Of a DNA stretch of 64,000 nt, positions 42,077 to 51,400 are shown in pieces. Position 1 is the stretch's first letter. Every line of letters starts with the position of its first letter. Where the stretch lies: contig OY804588.1 of NCBI GenBank assembly GCA_963680875.1, forward strand, positions 81,244,829 to 81,308,828, in the 5' to 3' direction. Origin of the DNA: Bathymodiolus brooksi (taxonomy: Eukaryota; Mollusca; Bivalvia; Mytilida; Modiolidae). The notes below the pieces were generated by a model. It was not told where the DNA came from. It did no database searches and saw nothing but the letters and a program-made list of their open reading frames with translations. A program made the translations under genes and the position numbers.

Positions 42077-42745
42077 TCACATTTCATATATTGAATTTAA
42101 CTATTTTCTTTTGTGAACATTTTCTCCATTGTTGATTTACCCCCACGAATATGACAATTCTGTACTGTTATAACTCAATATATTATATAATTTAAAAAAT
42201 GTTTTTTTTTTTTTTTTTTCGATGTTGTTATAAAATGTAATTGTTATTTATACATTATTACTTGCTGGTGCATGGAATATAAAATTGTATGTAAATATGT
42301 GGAGAGGACCTTTGTAAGTTGGAATAACTTGTGTCCATCCAAATGTTATATAGTTAACAATAAACAATTATTGCCTTCAATGGATGTAAACATCCAGAAT
42401 TGTTAACCTGATGGGGGTTGTTTTCCCGAGGGCTTTAGCCCGAGGGAAACAACCCCTTGAGGGTTAACAATTCTGATATTTACAATCCATTGAAGGCAAT
42501 AACTGTTTTATTATACCGAACAACAGACCAAGGATTGGGCATTTAAATAAATATATGTATTTAAGCAAAATGTGTATTTAATAACTTTTGACAAATTTTT
42601 AACAAATGTTAAACTAATTCATGTTTATATTAAAGTTCACAACACAACCAGTGATATAGGGCACACACCGGCCATCAATAATATTTTCAACAGATTTAAA
42701 ATGTGTCTTTAATAACTTCAAAAATTACCATGTAATTACCGATGA

Positions 42746-43231
42746 AATTTTATGAAATTTTTGAAAGAGTTGATTCCCTTTTGAGGCACGCAATGGGTTG
42801 TTTACCGTTTGGGTTAATTTTCACAAAACATTAAAATTGTTTTAGGTCATGTGATTTAATTTAAGCCAATGAGAAGTTAGTGAGGTATAATAATAAAATA
42901 CGTTTAATCTAATCTACATATCATTAAAGATTTCTGAACATACAAGGGAGCGATACGACTAGATACTATTCAGACTCGGTTTCAACTTTCACTAAGATTA
43001 TTTGTTTAGCTGGCCATGGGAAGGTTAGAGAATTACTGCCGTGTTTGTCCTGTTTTGGAAAACACACGTTTATGAATTTCAAAATTTGTGAAGAGGGAAA
43101 TAAATATTATTTACTCGCCGTGTTAAAAGTTTTCCCTGTGGAAATTCAATCTTCTTTAAAAATAAAGTTAGTAGCAATAATGTTTTAGCGATAATTCTGA
43201 CATACGTTTTATATGAACATGATATAACCTT
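42746..43231. other. Spacer after the gene-tail array
   Basis: It contains AATAATAAAATACGTTTAATCTAATCT (42888-42914), the same tail text as in the WIPF intron. From 43015 a short frame begins MGRLENYCRVCPVLENTRL, which looks like the start of a Cys-rich (CxxC) transposon-type protein and then stops. No complete gene. Confidence 0.4.
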
Positions 43232-43657
43232 CTACCATGTAATTACCGATATTACCATGTAATTACCGATGTTACCATGTAATTACCGATGTTACCATGT
43301 AATTACCGATATTACCATGTAATTACCGATGTTACCATGTTATTACCGATGTTACCATGTAACTACCGATGTTACCATGTAATTACCGATGTTACCATGT
43401 AATTAGCGATATTACCATGTAATTACCGATATTACCATGTAATTACCGATGTTACCATGTAATTACCGATATTACCATGTAATTACCGATGTTACCATGT
43501 AATTACCGATATTACCATGTAATTACCGATGTTACCATGTAATTACCGATGTTACCATGTAATTACCGATGTTACCATGTAATTACCGATGCTACCATGT
43601 AATTACCGATGTTACCATGTAATTACCGATGTTACCATGTAATTACCGATGTTACCA
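43232..43657. repeat. 20-bp minisatellite, about 21 copies
   Basis: Unit TACCATGTAATTACCGATGT (20 bp), alternating GATGT and GATAT. The same sequence occurs 1.5 times inside every B unit of the preceding array (for example 37439-37470), so it probably expanded from that seed. Confidence 0.96.
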
Positions 43658-43768
43658 GGCAATTCGGATTTATGTGGCAATACAATGAAATACAAAAAAT
43701 ACAACACTCCCGGAACATTTTCAAAATCCAATACAAAAATCATAGAAAGAGGCAAAATTGAGTTTTGA

Positions 43769-44518
43769 TTGGGTGTTGATCGAATGGACTGAGGGGCACG
43801 TTTGATCGAATGGACTGAGGGGCACGTTTGATCGAATGGACTGAGGTGCACGTTTGATCGGATGAACTGAGGGGCACGTTTGATCGAATGGACTGAGGGA
43901 CACGTTTGATCGAATGGACTGAGGGGCACGTTTGATCGAATGGACTGAGGGGCACGTTTGATCGAATGGACTGAGGAGCACGTTTGATCGAATGGACTGA
44001 GGGGCACGTTTGATCGAATGGACTGAGGGGCACGTTTGATCGAATGGACTGAGGGGCACCTTTGATCGAATGGACTGAGGAGTACGTTTGATCGAATGGA
44101 CTGAAGGACACGTTTGATCGAATGGACTGAGGGGCACGTTTGCCATAGGTAGAGCCGTGACCACGTTTTACTTGGGTGTTGATCGAATGGACTGAGGGGC
44201 ACTTTGATCGAATGGATTGAGGGGCACGTTTGTCATAGGTAGGGCCGTGACCAGGTTTTACTTGGGTGTTGATCGAATGAATTGAGGGGCATGTTTGATC
44301 GAATGGACTGAGGGGCACGTTTGATCGAATGGACTGAGGGACACGTTTGATCGAATGGACTGAGGGGCACGTTTGATCGAATGGACTGAGGGGCACGTTT
44401 GATCTAATGGACTGAGGGGCACGTTTGATCTAATGGACTGAGGGACACGTTTGCCATAGGTAGGGCCGTGACCACGTTTTACTTGGGTGTTGATGGAATG
44501 GACTGAGGGGTACGTTTT
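43769..44518. repeat. 26-bp minisatellite with second interspersed unit
   Basis: Unit GATCGAATGGACTGAGGGGCACGTTT (26 bp). A second segment (CATAGGTAGGGCCGTGACC, ACGTTTTACTTGGGTGTTG) breaks in at about 44143, 44225, 44453 and 44519. Minus-strand frames of 147-218 codons with a SVHSIKRAPQSIRSNVPLSP pattern are open only because 26 is not a multiple of three and the unit has no stop in any minus frame. Confidence 0.95.
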
Positions 44519-44608
44519 TCATAGGTATAGCCGTGACCACGTTTTACTAGTAAATTGAATTAAATAAAAGAAATGTACACGAGATCCTTTTACTATTTGA
44601 TTAGAGAC

Positions 44609-45240
44609 ACCATCGGTGGTGTAATGGTTAGCGTACTCGCCTCGAGTGCGGTAGATCGTGGGTTCGGGTCGGGTCAAACCAAAGACTATAACATTGGTAT
44701 TTGTTTCTTCTCTACTAAGCACGCAGTATTAAGGAGAAAGAGCAAAGACTAGTTCAGAATCAGGATAATGTGTTCGAGTGGAGCGACATGTCTACCCGCG
44801 GACTGTTGGTTCATTGAGTTATAAAAATCCAACTAAGCTTGTTGGTCTAGTACAAAGCGTACCTCATCATCATTTCATTGATAATTTGCTGAACTGGCGT
44901 TAAACAACAATCACCAGGGGCGGATCCAGGATTTTGTGTTAGGGGGGACGAAAGTCGGCGAGTGGTCTGGGGACCGCTTAAGGTCTCCAGCGGGTCCAGG
45001 CATCAGGGGGTTCCAGGGGGCCCCCGGAAGCTCCTGGGTTTTGAGTATTTAGGAAGTTTTTCCGTAAATAATTTTGAAGCATTTTGTGAATGTGATGAAA
45101 TGTATTAAAAACGCATGAATCTTCTCCAAAAAGTTTCAAATAGTTTCTTTTTACTTTTTTTCTTTTCTTTAGCGGGGGGGGGGGGGGGGAACGTCCCCTC
45201 CGCCCCCCTCTGGATCCGCCACTGATCACTCACTCACTCT
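44609..45240 (+). mobile_element. tRNA-derived SINE family 2, interrupted by MITE B
   Basis: Head CACCATCGGTGGTGTAATGG with A-box TGTAATGGTTAGCG and B-box-like GTGGGTTCGGGTC; body shared with 7180-7545; tail GGCGTTAAACAACAATCAC is split by a 310-bp MITE and resumes ATCACTCACTCACTC. Confidence 0.87.
44915..45224. mobile_element. CAGGGGCGGATCCAG MITE, copy B
   Basis: CAGGGGCGGATCCAGG to CTCTGGATCCGCCACTG, flanked by the 5-bp duplication ATCAC (44910-44914 and 45225-45229). The inside differs from copies A and C; it has a G run at 45174-45189. The 83-residue minus-strand frame across it is fortuitous. Confidence 0.9.
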
Positions 45241-47091
45241 TATTCTTTGGCAATATGCGAGAGTCAAAAAAAGGTCTTGACTTTCAGCTTACCCCATTGT
45301 AATTTTCTTTTAATTTCCCAAATCGTTTCACTTTTTATGAAAACAAACATATTGTTATTTAATTTCAAAAGGTTTTTTTTATTTGTTGTTATTTGTTTTG
45401 CTACCTTTTCTTTTATATATTTTTTTTAATTTCTCCTAAGTACTATTTTTGTACTAAAACTATTTCTTTGCTGATAATAACCTTCTTAACTCCCAAGAAC
45501 AATGATTTCCCCACTAATTATTATAATGACATATATTTAACGACTGCTACGTGAAGTTGTTTATATGTATTCATTAATACGAATTCTTTCTGGGTTCCAG
45601 CCAAACTTCACATTCGTACGGAGATCTCTTGTCACGTCTCCATCGCAAGTAAATCTGATTAAATCTTGTCCACCCTATATACATGTACTAGCAAAATGCC
45701 GAATATGCCGTGTAACAAAATTTATATCATTTTGATATGATTGGTCGTCGAAGTGATCGCATGGTATACTAGTATAGTCAAACCTTTATAAAAACAAAAT
45801 GGGGGGGGGGGGGGGGGGGGAGGAAGGGGCGGACGGGAACTTGAAAATGTGCCCTTTATGTACAGTTGCCATTTATGGACATATTCACATTATATGAATT
45901 TGGAGAGATTTACATGCACTTTATAGACAGTCGGTGATGTTTTTTTTGAGACAGGATTGAATGTACACAGTTAATCAGTTTCTATCGCCAATAATTTGCG
46001 ATGTCGATTTGAGCATATGACGAGATGCAGTTTCTATTACTAGGGATTTAAGGACATGTTCTACTCTCTGAGTAGTCAGTCCTTAAGTTCAGTTTCAGAC
46101 AAATGTTTTCTACTAACTCCATCTCACAATGAATACAACGACAAAACGAGAACAAGATTAACATATGGATTTAGACCAAATAAATAAAGATTCGATTTCC
46201 GAAAATATACTAAATTATTTTTGTATTTACGTAAATATATAATTATTGCATTGTTGCCTCTATATGACGCCATACAATGATTGACACAAAGTAAGCTATG
46301 CACACACTATAAGTAATACAATCTGATTAAAAACACTTCCATTGCCGCATCATTTCATTAAGAGAGGAAACTTGGGCCTATAAAATTAGCTTAACCCCGA
46401 CACTCCTTCTTTGAAGTTTCTGTACAAAGCCAGAAAAGTGAATTTATAGGTATCGATTTTGTCTCTTTCTGTGAATATATGGGATTTTGGAACTGTTTCA
46501 ACAATGTGACATCTTTTGTTTTAAATTTTGTTACTCTCACTTCTATACTGATATGTGTCGCCTCCCACGCCTCCCACGCCGCGACAGTTCAATAAAGGCG
46601 AGCAAGTGAGAGATGTAGTTTAAATCAGATTGGAAGTAATACATATAAAATCAATTAAGTAGGTTACGAGCTGTCAGTAAGCACGTTTTGCTACACATAT
46701 TCTACTTTTATATACAATACATCTTAATGTTTGGTTTTTTTCCACACGTTTAATTCACTTGACAACATATGAATATTAAACAAACACAAAACTCTCAAGA
46801 CTACCGTTGAAAAATACATTTAAAAAAGAACACTGCAAATGTGTTGCTCTTCAATTCTACATATTAACATCATACACCAAGGGGTGGGGAGAAGTAAAGG
46901 ATCTTGGTGGTATTTAGAATTACAGTAAATGACATGTGTAGATAAAGGTTTCAACTATTTCAGAAGGTACGACACCTTGGCTTATTTATATGATTCAAAC
47001 TGTGAAGAACAATAGGTTAGACATCCCATTCCTATACCAAAATAGTATAATTTCAACAAGTCATCCATTACACACATGCTATGGTATACTT
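45241..47091. other. AT-rich intergenic sequence with G20 run
   Basis: A 20-G run at 45801-45820 follows TATAGTCAAACCTTTATAAA, a likely transposon end. The rest shows no gene or periodic repeat. Confidence 0.5.
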
Positions 47092-47220
47092 TGGTTTGGT
47101 TTATGGTGTTTAACGCCACTTTCAACAATATTTCAGTTATAGTGTTGCGGTCAGTTTAATTGGTGAAGGAAACAGGAGTACCCGGAGAAAACCACCTGTC
47201 TGTCGCACGCGATCATGTAA
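47092..47220 (-). mobile_element. SINE family 1, head missing
   Basis: TTTATGGTGTTTAACGCCAC through GGAGTACCCGGAGAAAACCAC to about 47215, where it stops before the B-box region. Confidence 0.82.
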
Positions 47221-47402
47221 TTGCTAGTTGGACTTACTAGTCAAGCCTGCCTCAGGGTCAAATACAGTAAAAAGTACAGCTGCGAAATCATCACGCCTTT
47301 ACGAATAAAGGAAAGTAAGCAGTCATGCATGTACATGTGTGTTAAGGGTATCCACTTGAACTCTGATTGTACGATTTTACGGCAATATTTTAGGACTGTT
47401 CC

Positions 47403-47596
47403 CAGGGGCGGATCCAGGGGGGGGGGGGGGCGCATCCGGCGCAAGCCCCCCCTAAAATTGGAAAAAATAAGATTTTTTTGGCGTAAAATTGTGATTTTTC
47501 ACACGAAATACCCCACAAATTTTCGCGCCTCCCTCCGGTCGGTGCAATTTTTTTTAAGTGCGTCCCCCCTACCTTGAAATCCTGGATCCGCTCCTG
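47403..47596. mobile_element. CAGGGGCGGATCCAG MITE, copy C
   Basis: CAGGGGCGGATCCAGG to CCTGGATCCGCTCCTG; flanks GTTCC (left) and GTTCT (right) are a 5-bp duplication with one change. The interior (TTTTTCACACGAAATACCCC, TTCGCGCCTCCCTCC) matches copy A. Frames on both strands across it are fortuitous. Confidence 0.87.
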
Positions 47597-47958
47597 GTTC
47601 TGTGTAGGTGTGGTAGTTTTTGATTTTCGTTCTATAATAAGAAGGGCTAAATATTTGACAAACACAAATAATGATAATGATAAACTGACCATACCTCCAA
47701 TTTACTGTCTGTAATCTAAGTCAATATACAATATACTTGAGATTGTTCGTACAAAGAAGTAAATTTTCCTACATTTTTGTGAGAACGGAAAATTGCCACA
47801 ACATTAAATATCTTCTTGTGGATCGACATTTTTCATAGAGATGAAACACAGTATTTAACCCAGCAACAGTATCAACATGTCAAGGGTTGGGTTCCAATCA
47901 TTAGGTTTGATGATTGTCGCAACCCAAAACTACATCATAGTCTAAATTGTCAATCACA
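47597..47958. other. AT-rich sequence, nothing recognised
   Basis: No gene or repeat is supported. Confidence 0.4.
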
Positions 47959-48119
47959 GTTATTATACACTTATTGACTGGGTATGAGGGTAATAACACT
48001 TTTATTGCCCCCAAGGTACCAACTATTTTCCGAGGCAACGCCGAGGAAAATAGTTGGTACAGAGGGGACAATTAAAGTGCTATTACCCGAATATCAAGTC
48101 TATAAGTGTTTTATTATAC
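47959..48119. mobile_element. Palindromic MITE, same ends, different arms
   Basis: Left TTATTATACACTTATTGAC, right in reverse AGTATAATAAAACACTTATAG. Arms GTACCAACTATTTTCC and GGAAAATAGTTGGTAC with nested GAGGCAACGCCGAGG. Arms of about 80 nt overall. Confidence 0.82.
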
Positions 48120-48884
48120 TGAACAACTGTGCAATTCAAAATTCTAAATTAGGTCCTTTTCTGATGGATTTCTAGTCTACTTTATTAATGCTTTTTTAAA
48201 ACTAATACATTTGCATGTGTGCATTTGAAGAAGAAATTAATTTAAAAAAAAAGAAAAAAAAGCATGTGATTAAAGTGCTATTCACCAGCCGGTGAATAGT
48301 CATGTGTGCTATTAACCGGTGAATAGTACTTTTCAGACAAATTGAATGAAACTATGGAAATAGTATTTTTATTGCAATAAAATTTATATAGAAAAAAGTA
48401 TGAGAAGTATAATAAAAAAGGATATCTAGCATTTTGAGTTGAGGTGAATTATGTACAGGGTTATCTTCACCATGCGTTATTAGATACATGTCTGCTTTGA
48501 CAGTTGAGAACTAGATATCAAGAGAGGGGAAATTTGGGATTCCATCTACCAGTTTATCCCGCTACATTTTCATCGGCATTAGGCTGTCGTTGTCCTCTTT
48601 ATGTATCTAGGAAGTTTGACCATGTGAAAATGGTGTGGTCGGTTATATTGTTTAAAGTCTTATTTTCAACAGATAGATCTAAAACCTATGTTGGATACCC
48701 TAATTTCGTCCATTTCGAAATGATATTCCCCCAAATGATCAAGTATAAGACATTACAGGGGCCTATCATCAGAAGTCCCAATCAATACTATGCACGGGTG
48801 TCGTGGACAAAAAAAATCATAATTGTCAAACATGTTTTTATGTGACCCTCCAATGGAACATTGGAATAGGGTCACTCAATACCA
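48120..48884. other. AT-rich sequence with small hairpins
   Basis: At 48270-48335 GTGCTATTCACCAGCCGGTGAATAG and CTATTAACCGGTGAATAG form short overlapping hairpins. The 113-residue plus-strand frame at 48504-48845 lacks recognisable motifs and has no repeat relatives here. Confidence 0.4.
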
Positions 48885-48892
48885 GGGCCGTC

Positions 48893-49534
48893 TTAACAAC
48901 ATCATAGGCCCCCGGGCAAAGCAGTGCGCTAATACCCATATCTACACAACCACTCAGGAATAAAAATGTAAATATCTATCAAATTAAGCATATGTATTTT
49001 GTATTGGTACTTCCAACACAATTAGTGTTTAAACCACAGGTGCTCGTGGCACTGACCTACCACCCCCTTTTTTCAAACTTTCTGTTTACAAATTTATTTT
49101 CAATAAAATTTCTTTATTTCTTTATTATTTCATCTCTTTTTCCTTATTTTACCTTGTTCGTGTCAATATTCATACAATCTTATGCTAACAACAACTAGCA
49201 TGTGTCGACCCTATATAGATACTAATATATCATTAATATCTATATAGGGGACACATGCAAGTTGTTGTTAACATAAGATTGTATGAATATTGACACGAAC
49301 AAGTTAAAATAAGGAAAAAGAGATGAAATAATAAAGAAATAAAGAAATTTTATTGAAAATAAATTTGCAAACAGAAATTTTGAAAAAAAAGGGGGGGGGT
49401 AGGTCCGTGCCACGAGCTCTTGTGGTTTAAGCATTAAAAACATGCCGTACACAACATGCAGATTATCATGGGGCCCCTTTGCTCGTGGAGCCCCGGACAA
49501 CTGCCCGGCATGCCCATGCATTAAGACGGCACTG
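48893..49534. mobile_element. 642-bp hAT-like foldback MITE
   Basis: Ends CAGGGCCGTCTTAA and (reverse) CAGTGCCGTCTTAATG; flanks CTCAATAC and CTCAAGAC make an 8-bp duplication with one change, typical of hAT. Inside, 49027-49220 and 49234-49432 are long inverted arms (about 195 nt, roughly nine-tenths identical) around a short AT loop at 49221-49233. The two short frames (48992-49198 plus, 49240-49539 minus) are the same arm read from either side. Confidence 0.88.
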
Positions 49535-49542
49535 CTCAAGAC

Positions 49543-49668
49543 ATGTGATTGCTTATAATTAATACAGATTAAATTAATGTGAAATCACTGTGAATGGTCA
49601 TTAAAATTAAGGTCACGTAATGCAAGTTCTTGCTTAATAGAGGTGGTCACTAAAGTAGGTTTGACTGT
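49543..49668 (-). mobile_element. TACAGTCAAACCT MITE remnant
   Basis: In reverse: TACAGTCAAACCTACTTTAG, TGACCACCTCTATTAAGC, then GACCTTAATTTTAATGACC; the same order as at 16030. Confidence 0.6.
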
Positions 49669-50888
49669 ATAACGGTTTTCGTGTGATATAGTTGACACCC
49701 CTTGTTCCTATTGAACATATACACTGGATTCAAATGCAACTGTTTGAAAACATGTTGATTATTATGCATGTATTTTTCTTCAACAATTTCTTACGAAGGT
49801 ATGTAAATTGAATAATAATTAACCATTTATCTAATATGAATAAATTTAGGTGAAGGGGTTAGACTGACGAGTTCCGTCCCCTTGATTCTGATGTCTTGAA
49901 TGAGATAACATTCTATTACATAAATGGAACGTCACAATAACACTATATCTCTTAAAAGGTTATTAAATGCTATATTAATTTGTGTCTTGTTGTTATCGTT
50001 ATATTATGCATACGAACATGATCGAATTGTAAGTTAAGATCGAGACAGATCTATTTGTCTAATAATTAGGAGGGGGAGGGTTGGAGGGGTTGTAAGCGAG
50101 TGTAATCACGATTTTCTATGAAAGCACTTAATGGTCTTTTGCCTTTCCCCTAAATCATAATATTTATGAATAATTATAAAAAACCACATCATGTCAACAT
50201 TAATAATAAAATAATAAAAAGTTGTTTAAGCTAAAAAATATAATTTAGTCACTTACCTGATATATATTATAGGTGTATTGTAACCTTTCTAGTTTATTTC
50301 AATTTTGTCTAAATGTTTTTAACGGGTGAAGGTAAGCTACAAGGAAGTATGATTCTAAATGGGGTTATCAAAGGAAACTTAATCTTATTTAAATACATAT
50401 GCATAATTCTGTTGAAAGGGGGAAATCAATGCAATTCATGAATGACGATAAGTTATAAATACATGTATTTATTACCGCATTATAGCAGGAAATTTAAAAA
50501 CCGATGTAAATGTCGATTGTGTGTGTGACATTTAAGTATATTTCGGACCTTCTATCTTGTTTCATGTTCCACGTTAACACGTACGATTATACTTCATTCA
50601 ACCAGATTATTATGAATAAACAGATCTGATCAGCTTTCACAGGGAAAATATTGTAAAAAACGTATCTCAGAATATTTGTAAAATATAGATTTGGGTAATC
50701 TTATTTTTGTGTTTATCATCGACTAATTTACTTTTTTAAATATAAATTTAATAACAACAAATATTTCATTCCCAGTTGACAGAAAACTGTTTATTGAAAT
50801 TCCTATATTTCACGTTTTCTGTTGAATTTTACTTCTAAAATATAGCTACTTCTTGTAACTTTTAAAATGAAATTAGTTATATAAATTT
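49669..50888. other. AT-rich intergenic sequence, nothing recognised
   Basis: No gene, SINE or periodic repeat is supported. Confidence 0.45.
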
Positions 50889-51045
50889 CGCTCATGGCGA
50901 GTACATTATGTGATGAAATTTGTCAGTGACTTGCGCCCGGTATGTGGTTTTCTCCGGGTACTCCAGTTTCATCCACCAATAAAACTGACAGCCACGATAT
51001 AACTGAAATATTGTTGAAAGTGGCGTTAAGCACCATAACCGTAAC
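50889..51045 (+). mobile_element. SINE family 1, 5'-truncated
   Basis: GCTCATGGCGAGTACATTATG to GAAAGTGGCGTTAAGCACCATAACC. It precedes a second copy; TACTTCTTGTAACTTTTAAAATG occurs before each, so the pair arose by local duplication. Confidence 0.85.
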
Positions 51046-51096
51046 CCTGACCTACTTCTTGTAACTTTTAAAATGAAATCAGTTACATAAATTTTG

Positions 51097-51262
51097 CTCA
51101 TGGAGAGTTGTACTCGATATAACATGTGATAAAGTTTATCAGTGACTTGCGGCAGGTCGGTGGTTTTCTCTAGGTACTCCAGTTTCCTCCACCAATAAAA
51201 CTGACCGCCAGATATGACTGAAATATTGTTGAAAGTGGCGTTAAAACACAATAACCCCAACC
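51097..51262 (+). mobile_element. SINE family 1, source-like copy for array A units
   Basis: The same text as the copies at 35793 and 38577, followed by the same transposon end (51307) and minisatellite. Confidence 0.88.
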
Positions 51263-51400
51263 TATACAATTTAAATGTAGAAAGAATGAACAAAGAAGCA
51301 AACAACTACAGTCAAACTTGTCTATAGCGACCATTGAAGGGAGTTCTGAAAAAGGGTCGCATAAGACAGGGGGTCATTGAATAGAGGTTATGATATTTGT

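Larger units (their letters stand above)
35230..42745. repeat. Tandem gene-tail array: A (1532 bp) and B (1252 bp) units
   Basis: Unit starts (ATTAAAAATAAAACATTATG) lie at 36545, 37797, 39329, 40581 and 41833, giving spacings of 1252, 1532, 1252 and 1252. The order is A (5' truncated, from 35230), B, A, B, B, B (truncated after about 42745). In A units the segment between GACAAATTTTTAA and ATTAAAAATAAAAC is replaced by a SINE, a transposon end and a 26-bp minisatellite. Each unit contains a splice acceptor, a 61-codon terminal exon, a 3' UTR with AATAAA and a palindromic MITE. B units add low-complexity GAAATTTT sequence. The first two AB pairs are near-identical over 2784 bp and share private variants (ATGTAAGCATCC in both first B units), so AB was duplicated as one block. 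Confidence 0.95.

Noticed and set aside
36572..42087. 75-residue Cys-rich minus-strand frame (MKCDHCGIKPFVC) repeated five times
   Set aside because: It is the exact antisense of the 61-codon exon, which has the better splice signal and composition.
43612..44396. Three long overlapping minus-strand frames (147-218 codons) with a repeated SVHSIKRAPQSIRSN pattern
   Set aside because: They are the three minus-strand frames of a 26-bp minisatellite that has no stop codon; the period cycles frames every 78 bp. No splice signals or conserved unique part.
44609..44690. Functional tRNA gene
   Set aside because: A- and B-box are present but the acceptor stem does not close and a SINE body and tail follow.
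48504..48845. 113-codon plus-strand frame as a gene
   Set aside because: No recognisable motif, no splice or poly(A) signals; kept only as an unsupported frame.
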